Origin: Desulfobacterales bacterium
GTDB taxonomy: Bacteria; Desulfobacterota; Desulfobacteria; Desulfobacterales; JAFDDL01
DNA length: 64,000 bases
Reading direction: 5' to 3'
Assembly (NCBI GenBank): GCA_034003325.1
Contig: JAVEYW010000022.1
Span: forward strand, 1-64,000
The translations under genes and the position numbers were made by a program. The notes under the pieces are model-generated. The model was not told the origin of the DNA. It did no database searches and saw nothing but the letters and a program-made list of their open reading frames with translations. Positions 45,281 through 53,665 of this stretch are shown one piece after another. Position 1 is the first letter of the stretch. Each line of letters opens with the position of its first letter.

Positions 45281-45487
45281 TTAAATCCGCTTTTCACTCA
45301 CCAGACGTGCAAAATGCTCGAACGAGCGATCATAGGTTTTCTCCGCATCCGCCGGAAAACAACAAGCAGGCAACTGGCGACTGCGCAGATGGTACCGCAG
45401 GCACTCGCAACAAATTCCTTTTTTGGCGCACGATTCATAGGTGCAGTTGCAATTGGCCACGTTCTTTTTCTGATTACACTCCATCAT
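45281..45487 (-). CDS. Cys-rich small protein (DUF6485-like)
   Basis: The 68 residues contain nine Cys in a dense pattern: MECNQKKNVANCNCTYESC, KKGICCECL and LPACCFP, ending with AEKTYDRSFEHFARLVS. This matches, from memory, the DUF6485 family of anaerobes. It probably binds Zn or an Fe-S cluster; the function is unknown. A site AGGAACAGG lies before its ATG. It is convergent with the AsmA-like gene, with 43 bp between the stops. Confidence 0.78.
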   Translation of the reverse strand: MMECNQKKNVANCNCTYESCAKKGICCECLRYHLRSRQLPACCFPADAEKTYDRSFEHFARLVSEKRI

Positions 45488-45623
45488 CCTGTTCCTTTTA
45501 TTTTTTATGCGCCGCTATCGCCCAAAGCTGCAATCGATTAGGACGCCCGAAGCCCGAAAGGCTTTACATCGGAATACGTAAAAAAATATTTGCCGCTGGC
45601 AAAACAAGCCAAAAAGTTTTATC

Positions 45624-45737
45624 TAATCCGGCAAAGCCGGATGCTGGAATGCTGGAATGCTGGGATGCATAAAAACCATCTCTCACCTTCGGCGAATATA
45701 CACGCAAAAGCGTGCATGCTTCTGGTAAAGGGTCTAA
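45624..45737 (+). repeat. Dispersed intergenic repeat, copy E
   Basis: This copy of 114 bp has three tandem GCTGGAAT-type words (two in copy A) and otherwise matches copy A closely: the same TAATCCGGCAAAGCCGGATG start, the same CACGCAAAAGCGTG hairpin, and the end GGGTCTAA. It lies between the divergent DUF6485-like and FmdE-like genes, so it may sit in both leaders. Confidence 0.9.
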
Positions 45738-45782
45738 AAAGCGGATGACAGCATTCGCCCGTTCTATTAAACAGGAGGCCTT

Positions 45783-46394
45783 ATGAACGCAAGAGAAATA
45801 ATGGACTCGGAAGACTTTAAAAAATGCGCGGCTTTTCACGGGCATGTTTGCCCTGGTCTTTCCATCGGCTTTCGGGCCGCTAAGGCCGGCATGCAATGGC
45901 TCAAGGAAAACCGGTCCGAAGATGAGGAAATCGTGGCCATTGTAGAGACCAACGCCTGCCCGGTTGATGCGGTTCAGGTGCTGACCGGATGCACTTTCGG
46001 CAAGGGGAATCTCATCTATAAAGACCATGGGAAAATGGCCTTCACGTTACTAAGCAGGCGCACTGGAAACGGCGTACGGGTGGCGTTACGCACCGATGCC
46101 CTCGATATCAACGAAGCACATATGGCGCTGCTGGGGAAAATGGCGGAAGGCCGGGCCAACCCGGAGGAAAAGGCGCGTTTTCAGTCACTTCATTTACAAC
46201 GAAGCCATGAAGTGCTGGAAAAACCGGAAACCGCTTTGTTCACTATCACGCCCACCCAAATGACGCTTCCGCCCAAAGCGAAAATAGAATCCTCTGAACC
46301 CTGCGAAAAGTGCGGAGAGCCGACCATGCGAAACAAACTCGAGATGGTCGATGGTATAAAGATGTGTGGAGGCTGCCTTGAAGGCCGAAGATAA
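45783..46394 (+). CDS. FmdE-family protein with C-terminal zinc ribbon
   Basis: ATG 45783 follows AGGAGG. The 203 residues have the FmdE domain: KKCAAFHGHVCPGLSIGFRA, then VETNACPVDAVQVLTGCTFG and GNLIYKDHGKMAF. A short zinc ribbon ends the protein (CEKCGEP ... CGGC). FmdE was named for formylmethanofuran dehydrogenase, but bacterial members occur without that enzyme and are linked to molybdenum or tungsten enzyme metabolism; the role is unproven. It is a single gene. The gap 46395-46672 after it holds only a CCGGGA-TTCT-TCCCGG hairpin near 46498. Confidence 0.85.
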   Translation: MNAREIMDSEDFKKCAAFHGHVCPGLSIGFRAAKAGMQWLKENRSEDEEIVAIVETNACPVDAVQVLTGCTFGKGNLIYKDHGKMAFTLLSRRTGNGVRVALRTDALDINEAHMALLGKMAEGRANPEEKARFQSLHLQRSHEVLEKPETALFTITPTQMTLPPKAKIESSEPCEKCGEPTMRNKLEMVDGIKMCGGCLEGRR

Positions 46395-46672
46395 CGCGGC
46401 GCCTGAAAGGAATATGACCAGTCTCATTTTCCACCGCTGAAGGAGTGCCTTATACTGCGCGTTGGCAGCTCCATGCCTTGTGCGGAAGCATTCATAACCG
46501 GGATTCTTCCCGGATTGTTGACGAGTGGGACAAGGGGTTGCAAAATAAACGAATAAAAGCTATTGAGGATGGTCATTTCGATCCATTTTTTAGCGAACTG
46601 TTAAGGAGTGCCAATCCCTCATATGCCCTTCAGTGCTCAAACCATATGCCGACAGAAAGGCAAGTGTAACCA

Positions 46673-47554
46673 ATGAAAGGAATTATTCTAGCGGGCGGCT
46701 CCGGAACCCGGCTCTACCCCATCACCCGGGTCGTCAGCAAGCAACTGCTGCCGTTGTACGATAAGCCGATGGTCTATTACCCGCTCTCGGTCCTGCTGCT
46801 GGCCGGAATTCGGGAAATATTGATTATTTCAACCCCTCATGATCTGCCGCTATTTCGCACCCTTCTCGGGGACGGCAGCCAATGGGGCATATCGCTCGAA
46901 TACGCGGAACAGCCAAGACCTGAAGGGTTGGCCCAGGCCTTTATTATCGGACGCGAATTTGTTGGTCGGGACAATGTCTGTATGATTTTAGGCGACAATG
47001 TGTTCTATGGCCACGGACTTACGCAAACCGTCACCCGCGCCTACCGGCAAAACAACGGCGCCACCGTTTTCGGCTACTGGGTCAAAGACCCCGAGCGCTA
47101 CGGGGTGGTCGAATTCGACGAACAGGGCCAAGCGATATCCATTGAGGAAAAGCCCGAGCATCCCAAATCAAATTACGCGGTCACCGGTCTTTATTTTTAT
47201 GACAATGAAGTGCTCGATATCGCGGCGGCCCTAACCCCGTCGGCCCGGGGAGAGCTGGAAATCACGGATATCAACACGGCCTATCTGAGAATGGGCAAAC
47301 TCCGGGTTGAAAAAATGGGCCGCGGCATCGCCTGGCTCGACACCGGCACGCATGAAACCCTGATGCAGGCAAGCAATTTTATTCAAATCATCGAAGAGCG
47401 CCAAGGGCTGAAGGTCGCCTGCATTGAAGAAATCGTTTACCGGCAAGGATATATCAGTGCCGATCAAGTGGAAAAACTGGCCCATTCCCTGTCCAAAAAC
47501 GGCTATGGGAAATACCTGACAGACATGTTGGTTTACGAAAAGAAACAATCATGA
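46673..47554 (+). CDS. rfbA: Glucose-1-phosphate thymidylyltransferase
   Basis: The 293-residue enzyme starts [20 protein letters not shown], with [33 protein letters not shown] and [20 protein letters not shown]. All are standard for RmlA/RfbA. It makes dTDP-glucose from dTTP and glucose-1-phosphate for dTDP-rhamnose synthesis. First gene of a tightly packed operon; its stop overlaps rfbC by 4 bp. Confidence 0.95.
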   Translation: MKGIILAGGSGTRLYPITRVVSKQLLPLYDKPMVYYPLSVLLLAGIREILIISTPHDLPLFRTLLGDGSQWGISLEYAEQPRPEGLAQAFIIGREFVGRDNVCMILGDNVFYGHGLTQTVTRAYRQNNGATVFGYWVKDPERYGVVEFDEQGQAISIEEKPEHPKSNYAVTGLYFYDNEVLDIAAALTPSARGELEITDINTAYLRMGKLRVEKMGRGIAWLDTGTHETLMQASNFIQIIEERQGLKVACIEEIVYRQGYISADQVEKLAHSLSKNGYGKYLTDMLVYEKKQS

Positions 47555-48108
47555 ACGTGCGCTTAACCCCTTTGCAAGGCCTGCTGATTATCGAGCCCCT
47601 TCTCTTTGGAGACCATCGCGGGTTTTTTACGGAAACTTATCATGAAGCACGGTATCGGCACGCCGGCATCTCATGCGTTTTTGTCCAGGACAATCTCTCC
47701 TATTCCATAAAAAACACCCTTCGAGGGCTTCACTTTCAGATTCATCACCCCCAAGCCAAACTGGTGCAGGTCATCTCAGGGGAAGTCTACGACGTGGCGG
47801 TTGATTTACGACGCAATTCGGCTACCTTCGGCAAATGGGAAGGGGTTTATCTAAGCTCTGAAAATATGCGGCAATTATTTATACCGGAAGGCTTTGCCCA
47901 CGGATTTTGCGTTTTAAGCGACACTGCGATATTTTCTTATAAATGCTCCGATTTTTACACCCCGGGGGATGAAGGCGGTGTTATTTGGTCCGATTCAGAA
48001 ATCGGTATCCCTTGGCCGGTAACCACTCCGATCATCTCCGAAAAAGATCAGTGCTATCCCCTGCTAAAGGATCTTTCACCGGACCGGTTGCCGGAAATTA
48101 GAGGATAA
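47551..48108 (+). CDS. rfbC: dTDP-4-dehydrorhamnose 3,5-epimerase
   Basis: The 185-residue cupin enzyme has [20 protein letters not shown] (the His is the catalytic base), [18 protein letters not shown] and [14 protein letters not shown], and a Tyr/Trp-rich end with IGIPWP. It carries out the third step of dTDP-rhamnose synthesis. It lies between rfbA and rfbD. Confidence 0.95.
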   Translation: MNVRLTPLQGLLIIEPLLFGDHRGFFTETYHEARYRHAGISCVFVQDNLSYSIKNTLRGLHFQIHHPQAKLVQVISGEVYDVAVDLRRNSATFGKWEGVYLSSENMRQLFIPEGFAHGFCVLSDTAIFSYKCSDFYTPGDEGGVIWSDSEIGIPWPVTTPIISEKDQCYPLLKDLSPDRLPEIRG

Positions 48109-48111
48109 CCC

Positions 48112-48996
48112 ATGAAACTGCTGGTCACAGGGGCAGGCGGTCAGGTCGGATGGGAGATTGCCAGACAGCTTTCCGGAACCACGATTCAGGCGGCGCTTTT
48201 CAACCGGCAGCAACTCGACATCACGAACCCGGTCGCGGTTAAGGCGGTATTTCAAGCGGAAAAGCCCGATCTTTTGATCAATGCCGCGGCTTACACAAAG
48301 GTGGATTTAGCGGAAACAGAACCCGAAGCGGCCTTTTCGATCAACCGGGAAGCTTCAGGGCTCTTGGCCGAATGCTGTGCCTTCGCGGGCATCCCCATGA
48401 TTCATTTTTCCACCGATTATGTCTTTGACGGCACGAAAACCGAGCCTTATACGGAATCAGATTCCGTTTCCCCGGTCGGCACCTATGCGCTCAGTAAGGC
48501 CGGGGGGGAAGTCCTTGTCAGAGAGCGCCTGGCGCAACATGTGATCCTTCGAACCTCATGGGTTTACGGCGTTCATGGCGCCAATTTCGTTCACACCATG
48601 CTCCGTATCGGAAAAGAGAAAAGCCGAATCGGCGTGGTCGCCGATCAGTTCGGCAGTCCCACCGCGGCGGCCGATCTGGCGGCAACAGTGCTTTTACTCG
48701 CCGAACGGATTCGTAACAAGGCATCCTTTCCCTGGGGAACCTACCATTATTGCGGCCTAGGCGTCACAACCTGGTATGCGTTCGCCGCCGCTATTTTCAA
48801 ACACGCCGTTGCGTTCGGCTATCCTTATCATCCGGAAGTCTTTCCGATTTCAACGGCGCAATACCCCACACCGGCGCATCGCCCCGCTTATTCAGCGCTT
48901 GATTGCACTAAAATATTCCGGAACATAGGGATTCAACCGATTCCCTGGCAAGAGCGCCTTTCCAAAGTCTTAAAAGAGATTCTGTCCCCATCATGA
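48112..48996 (+). CDS. rfbD: dTDP-4-dehydrorhamnose reductase
   Basis: The 294-residue short-chain dehydrogenase has the NAD(P) motif VTGAGGQVGWEIARQL, NAAAYTKVDLAE, the Ser/Thr/Asp stretch HFSTDYVFDGTKTEPY and the YxxxK pair in YALSKAGGE. RTSWVYGVHGANFVHTML is also typical. It makes dTDP-L-rhamnose. The operon lacks rfbB (the 4,6-dehydratase), which must be encoded elsewhere. It overlaps the U32 gene by 4 bp. Confidence 0.95.
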   Translation: MKLLVTGAGGQVGWEIARQLSGTTIQAALFNRQQLDITNPVAVKAVFQAEKPDLLINAAAYTKVDLAETEPEAAFSINREASGLLAECCAFAGIPMIHFSTDYVFDGTKTEPYTESDSVSPVGTYALSKAGGEVLVRERLAQHVILRTSWVYGVHGANFVHTMLRIGKEKSRIGVVADQFGSPTAAADLAATVLLLAERIRNKASFPWGTYHYCGLGVTTWYAFAAAIFKHAVAFGYPYHPEVFPISTAQYPTPAHRPAYSALDCTKIFRNIGIQPIPWQERLSKVLKEILSPS

Positions 48997-50219
48997 CGCA
49001 CGAATCACGACCCCCCGTGGAATTGCTGGCCCCAGCCGGCAGCCCGGAAAAGCTTGAAATCGCCATTCACTACGGCGCGGACGCGGTTTATCTGGCGGGC
49101 AAGGCATTCAGCCTGCGAAATTTTTCAGGCAACTTTTCCATGGCGGAACTCAAGCACGGCATCGCCGATGCCCACCAAAAAGGCGTAAAGGTCTATGTCG
49201 CGACCAATGTCTTTTCCAGAAACCATGAGCAGTCCGCCATTGCGGCGTATCTTGCGGCAGTGGGTCGAATGGAACCGGATGCCTTCATTATATCCGATCC
49301 GGGCGTGCTTCGAATCGCACAACAGCACGCACCGCACATTCCCATCCATCTGAGCACTCAGGCCAACACGACCAACCTTAACAGCGCGCTTTTCTGGCGG
49401 GATTCGGGGGTTAAGCGGATCAACACGGCACGGGAGCTCTCCCTGGAAGAAATCCGTGGCATATCGGACGCCTGCGATATTGAGATCGAAGCCTTTGTTC
49501 ACGGCGCCATGTGCATGTCATACTCGGGAAGATGCCTGCTGAGCGCGTTTATGACCCATCGCGACAGCAACCGCGGCATGTGCGCGCATCCCTGCCGCTG
49601 GCGCTATGCCGTGGTTGAAGAAACGCGGCCCGGAAAATACTTTCCCGTCTTTGAAGATGATCGCGGCGCCTATATTTTCAATGCAGCGGATCTGTGCATG
49701 ATCGACCATTTGCCGGCAATGATACGCGCCGGCATATCCTCACTTAAAATCGAAGGCCGAATGAAGGGAATCAATTATCTGGCCGCCACGGTCAAGGTAT
49801 ACCGGGAAGCCATTGACGACTATACCAACCATTCGGCAACCTTTGGAGTCAAGGACGCCTGGCGGCAAGAACTCTCCCACATCAGTCACCGCTCCTACTG
49901 CACGGGATTTTACTTCGGTGATCCGGACCAGATTCTTCCGAACTACGACAATGCCTCTCCCGCCACCCTGCAAACCTTTCTGGGAAAGGTGGTTCAAAAC
50001 TTGGGCCATAAAACGCTGCTGATCGATACGCGAAATAAGTTCTTCGACGGCGAGTGGGTGGAAATCCTTCCCGCCAGAGGCCCGGCAAGAAAAGATCAAA
50101 TCACTTCCATTCGGGATGAAACGGGCAAAGCCCTTTCCTTTGTTCAGCCCAATCGGCAGGTCCTGGTGACTCTGGGGCGGGACTATGCCCCGAACGACCT
50201 GATTCGCCGGCCCTGCTGA
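48993..50219 (+). CDS. U32-family peptidase-like protein (TrhP/YegQ type)
   Basis: The 408 residues match the U32 family: ELLAPAGSPEKLEIAIHYGA, YLAGKAFSLRNFSGNF, the signature EAFVHGAMCMSYSGRCLLSA and NRGMCAHPCRW, and the Fe-S-type Cys in LCMIDHLP. It ends with a beta-barrel domain. E. coli members are involved in tRNA uridine hydroxylation (TrhP) or 23S rRNA hydroxylation; they are not proven proteases. TrhP-like length suggests the tRNA role. Coupling to rfbD by overlap is unexpected for that role. Confidence 0.85.
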   Translation: MTHESRPPVELLAPAGSPEKLEIAIHYGADAVYLAGKAFSLRNFSGNFSMAELKHGIADAHQKGVKVYVATNVFSRNHEQSAIAAYLAAVGRMEPDAFIISDPGVLRIAQQHAPHIPIHLSTQANTTNLNSALFWRDSGVKRINTARELSLEEIRGISDACDIEIEAFVHGAMCMSYSGRCLLSAFMTHRDSNRGMCAHPCRWRYAVVEETRPGKYFPVFEDDRGAYIFNAADLCMIDHLPAMIRAGISSLKIEGRMKGINYLAATVKVYREAIDDYTNHSATFGVKDAWRQELSHISHRSYCTGFYFGDPDQILPNYDNASPATLQTFLGKVVQNLGHKTLLIDTRNKFFDGEWVEILPARGPARKDQITSIRDETGKALSFVQPNRQVLVTLGRDYAPNDLIRRPC

Positions 50220-50293
50220 CCGTCCTCACCACAGCATTCGGTCGAACGCGACGGGTCGAGTGCCCCGTAGCAGCATCCATTGCGAATTTTCGC

Positions 50294-50599
50294 TCACGCG
50301 TTTTTTAGAAGTGTCAGCGCCGCCTCGAATTTCGCATTGACCGATCGGCTGATTTCCGCAGCCTCGGTCAACAACCCAGCAACTGCTTCCAGGTGGACGC
50401 CCTTTGATCTATCCGCCCATTCGGTATAGGTCGCCGCATGGTCCGCATTGTGTTTAATCCAGTGATCAAGCAGTTTGATCAATTTTTCCTCAAATGACAG
50501 GCTGGATGACACGTCATGCGAATGCCCGTGCGTATGATGGGATTCCTGATGATGGGGGTGATGATCGTGCTTATGATCGTGTGTATGATCGTGGGACAT
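50294..50599 (-). CDS. His-rich small protein, 101 aa
   Basis: The first 30 residues carry about fifteen His in HDHTHDHKHDHHPHH-type repeats, likely to bind Zn, Ni or Co. The remainder is helical: LSFEEKLIKLLDHWIKHNAD and VAGLLTEAAEISRSVNAKFE. No membrane segment is present. A short family of such proteins exists in anaerobes, and its function is unknown. The binding site is AAGGAGCC before ATG 50599. It is convergent with the U32 gene. Confidence 0.75.
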   Translation of the reverse strand: MSHDHTHDHKHDHHPHHQESHHTHGHSHDVSSSLSFEEKLIKLLDHWIKHNADHAATYTEWADRSKGVHLEAVAGLLTEAAEISRSVNAKFEAALTLLKNA

Positions 50600-50634
50600 G
50601 GGCGGCTCCTTATAAACAATGATTGGCTGAAATA

Positions 50635-50652
50635 AATGATTGCAACATCATT
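50635..50652 (-). promoter_or_regulatory. Possible operator upstream of the His-rich gene
   Basis: AATGAT-TGCAAC-ATCATT is a perfect 6-bp dyad, 36 bp upstream of the ATG of the His-rich gene. A metal-responsive repressor would be logical but none is identified. No gene is seen in 50600-50878. Confidence 0.3.
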
Positions 50653-50878
50653 CGTTACTATTACCTTTACGCAAACCCGTCAAGGATAACAACCCTTTCG
50701 GGCAGGGCCGCAACTTTTTTCCGATCCCCCTCAAAGCTTTCGCTCCTGGCTGTTCATTTCTACCTGCAATTGCCCTGCCCTTTCGGGGAAATGACATTGT
50801 GCGGTTTGACTTGCGGTCGTTCGGGGGAGTATGCTTTCAGCAGTTGATACGAAAATAATACTCTGAGGATTTGAATGC

Positions 50879-51844
50879 ATGATGGATTCGTCGTTAGTCG
50901 CTGCAACCCACCGTCAGGCCGAAATGCTGGCCAATAAGGTCACAAAGCGGTTTAAGCATCTTCACAAGCGTTTTGCCAAACAAGATATCGAGGCCTTCAG
51001 GCTGTATGACTGGGATATTCCGGAAATACGGGCGGCCGTCGACTGGTATGCCGGGCATCTGGTCATGGCGGAGTACGTGCGGCGGCAATCAACGCCCGAA
51101 TGGTTGCCGATGATGGGGGCAGCGGTCGCAGAGGCGCTCTCGGTTCCCCCGGAAAAGCTTCATCTGAAAGAAAGACGCGTCGGAAAACCGGACAGCAGCC
51201 GCTACGAACGGCTTGATTATACCGACCGAAAAATCATTGTTTCGGAAAGGGATTTGAAATTCTATGTGAATCTCAATGACTTTGTGGATACCGGTCTTTT
51301 CTCGGATCATCGAAACACAAGGCAGATGGTCAAAGAGTTGGCTTATGGAAAGGATTTTCTGAACCTGTATTGCTATACGGGATCATTTTCCTGCTACGCC
51401 GCAAAGGGCGGCGCCACATCATCAGTTTCCGTGGACAGATCCGAAAGCGCCATTACGTGGGCAAAAGAAAATATGGCGCTCAACGGCATTTCCGGGGAAT
51501 CCCATCGGTTCGTTCAATCACCCGCTTTTGCTTATTTGGAGCTTGCCAAACGCAACAACCGTGTCTTTGATCTGGCCGTGGTCGATCCGCCCTCTTTTTC
51601 AACCACCAAAAACGGGCGAAATGATTTCGATGTTTCAAGAGATCATCCAATCCTTCTAAGGGCGGTGATGGCCGTCATGAAAAAGGGCGGCACGATTTTC
51701 TTTTCCACCAATCATCAGAATTTCGAGCCGCTCATGGCAGGCTTGGAACTAAGCCATCTCACTGAGATAACAAAACAAACCATTCCGGAAGACTATATCA
51801 CCAAAAAACGCACCATTCACCGTTGTTGGAAAATACGCGTTTGA
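50879..51844 (+). CDS. Class I SAM-dependent rRNA methyltransferase (RlmK/RlmI-like)
   Basis: The 321 residues match the second half of RlmKL: an N-terminal RRM-like part (FKHLHKRFAKQDIEAFRLYD), LKFYVNLNDFVDTGLFSDHR and a SAM-binding domain with FLNLYCYTGSFSCYAAKGGA. The catalytic motif is LAVVDPPSFSTTKNG, then RKRTIHRCW-like end (KKRTIHRCWKI). In E. coli this half makes m7G2069 of 23S rRNA. A separate gene, as here, is common in this phylum. Convergent with the phosphatase gene, 25 bp apart. Confidence 0.85.
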   Translation: MMDSSLVAATHRQAEMLANKVTKRFKHLHKRFAKQDIEAFRLYDWDIPEIRAAVDWYAGHLVMAEYVRRQSTPEWLPMMGAAVAEALSVPPEKLHLKERRVGKPDSSRYERLDYTDRKIIVSERDLKFYVNLNDFVDTGLFSDHRNTRQMVKELAYGKDFLNLYCYTGSFSCYAAKGGATSSVSVDRSESAITWAKENMALNGISGESHRFVQSPAFAYLELAKRNNRVFDLAVVDPPSFSTTKNGRNDFDVSRDHPILLRAVMAVMKKGGTIFFSTNHQNFEPLMAGLELSHLTEITKQTIPEDYITKKRTIHRCWKIRV

Positions 51845-51869
51845 CATTTCAGCAACTGAATGCCCGCGG

Positions 51870-52517
51870 TCATGGCGGCAATCGCCGGTTCAAAGCCCGA
51901 AGGCAATAACCCCATGGTTGCACGTCGATGATGGTCAGTCCTCCATGAGATTGCCCAATTGCAAAGAGATTTTCCAGCGGCATGCCCAAAAGACGGCAGA
52001 GAAGCACGCGAATGACCCCAGCATGGGTCACGATGAGGGTTTTGCGTTGATGCCGACGGGCCAGCGTCTCGAAAATCGGCCAGACCCGGTGTTGCAGGTC
52101 ACGAAAGGATTCCCCTCCCGGCGGACGATGGTCTGCAATGAACTCGCCTCGCTGCTCAAACGCTTGAGGATAAAGGGTGTTGATCGTATCAAAACCCTGC
52201 CCCTCCCATGCGCCCAAAGAGATTTCCCTTAGCTCGGGGTTCGCCCGCGGCGCAAGGGAACAGAGTGCGCCGATTATTTGCGCTGTTTGCAGGCAACGGG
52301 TCAGATCACTGCAACAAATTTCATCCAGCGCGGCATCAGCAAAATAGTCCGCCCATGCGCGAGCCTGCGCTACACCGATGTCTCTCAGCGGCAAGTCCTG
52401 CTGGCCGATATAATAGCGTTTGCTGCTCCCCGGAGATTTAATGGCGCCGTGGCGTAACAAAAAAATCGTGTTACGGGGTGATCCGTTGGTTGCGGAAATA
52501 AGCGGCGCCTTTTTCAT
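51870..52517 (-). CDS. Histidine phosphatase family protein
   Basis: The 215 residues have the LLRHGAI motif (catalytic His, about 21-27), SDLTRCLQTAQI, GAWEGQGFDTI and the second catalytic His in IVTHAGVIRVLLCRLLG. It belongs to the phosphoglycerate mutase/CobC superfamily and the substrate is unknown. It overlaps the NTP-transferase gene by 4 bp. In this operon a role in cofactor or nucleotide-phosphate turnover is plausible. Confidence 0.85.
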   Translation of the reverse strand: MKKAPLISATNGSPRNTIFLLRHGAIKSPGSSKRYYIGQQDLPLRDIGVAQARAWADYFADAALDEICCSDLTRCLQTAQIIGALCSLAPRANPELREISLGAWEGQGFDTINTLYPQAFEQRGEFIADHRPPGGESFRDLQHRVWPIFETLARRHQRKTLIVTHAGVIRVLLCRLLGMPLENLFAIGQSHGGLTIIDVQPWGYCLRALNRRLPP

Positions 52518-53665
52518 CGTTTCTTCTCGTCAAGCGGTCCGGCGGCACCTACGATCGTATCAATGGCAAGACCGGTAAGCCGCTCCACTTCGGCCTGAAT
52601 ACGGCGGGCATTTTCTCTTCTTCGCGCAATTTGCGAGACGGCGAAAGGGTCCAGGCCGTACTTTTCCAGCTTGCGGGCAAAGCGTTTCTCCAAATCCACA
52701 CGCTGATCACCGGCCACCAGTTTATCCGCAAGATAGACTACCTGAGTTTCGTCGATGGGCTGCCCCGCCGGCCCATTCAAATCCATATGGGCCCTCACGA
52801 TGGGCGAAAGGCGGTTAAAACCGTGGGTTTCGAGCAATTGGGCGCCGGCTTCAGCATGGTCTTTCCGGGTTCGGGCGATATCGTGCAATAAGGCTGCAGT
52901 GTGCACCAGTTCGCCGTCGATAAAAATGCCGGCCGCGTTGAGAGCTTCAGCCAACCGTTGTGCGACCACCGCCACTGCCCGGCAGTGCGCCTTGATGTCA
53001 GGGGGCAGACACTGAATCACTTCCATCAACACACGGCATTCGTTCTCGGTGGGAAGACCTTCGAAGGTCAGGCGGTCCAGCATTCGATGATAATCTTGCG
53101 GAGTGTCCAGATCCAGCAAGATAGCTTCGTCCGCCACAGGAAGCTCAAGACTGTCGGCATCATGGCATTTCAAAAAGGCCCTTAGTCCGCCGAGGCCGGG
53201 CCATTCCAGAATCAGAGGCGCCAAGCAGGCATGAATCAGGGTTGGATGGCCGCGCCTGCCATCAAAGGTAGGATATAGAATCGAGGCCGAGGATTTTTTA
53301 AAGGCCGTCACCAGCCGCCTGACCGTATGGGAGCGCACCAGGGGAATATCCACCGGGTGAATGAAAACCTTCCGGCACCGGGCCGGCAACGCTTGAATAC
53401 CGGTCAACACCGAGCTGAACATTCCCTCAAGGTAATTCGGATTTTCAATGCAACGCACATTCAGTGGGGCCATCACCTGACGGACGTCCGCACCGCGGTG
53501 CCCCGTCACCACGATAATTTCTTCGATGCCGGCCGTCTGAAATATGGTCACCACCCGCTCGATGGTTCGACACGCACCCAACGGCAGCAGCGGCTTAAAG
53601 CGCCCCATTCTTTCTGAAAGCCCGGCAGCCAGCACAATAGCCGCGATGGCGGTATCCTTCTTCAT
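52514..53665 (-). CDS. MobA-like NTP transferase fused to an HD domain
   Basis: The N-terminal half (about 1-200) is a MobA-like nucleotidyltransferase: AAIVLAAGLSERMGRFKPLL, TGHRGADVRQVM and KVFIHPVDIPLVRSHTVRRL. The C-terminal half (about 225-380) is an HD domain with LVHTAALLHDIARTRKDHAE and VVYLADKLVAGDQRVDLEKR. The transferase part is like MocA, which makes molybdopterin cytosine dinucleotide for xanthine dehydrogenase-type enzymes. The fusion resembles the DVU_1551 family of sulfate reducers (memory). The HD part may act on a nucleotide or phosphate. It overlaps xdhC by 4 bp. Confidence 0.85.
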   Translation of the reverse strand: MKKDTAIAAIVLAAGLSERMGRFKPLLPLGACRTIERVVTIFQTAGIEEIIVVTGHRGADVRQVMAPLNVRCIENPNYLEGMFSSVLTGIQALPARCRKVFIHPVDIPLVRSHTVRRLVTAFKKSSASILYPTFDGRRGHPTLIHACLAPLILEWPGLGGLRAFLKCHDADSLELPVADEAILLDLDTPQDYHRMLDRLTFEGLPTENECRVLMEVIQCLPPDIKAHCRAVAVVAQRLAEALNAAGIFIDGELVHTAALLHDIARTRKDHAEAGAQLLETHGFNRLSPIVRAHMDLNGPAGQPIDETQVVYLADKLVAGDQRVDLEKRFARKLEKYGLDPFAVSQIARRRENARRIQAEVERLTGLAIDTIVGAAGPLDEKKR

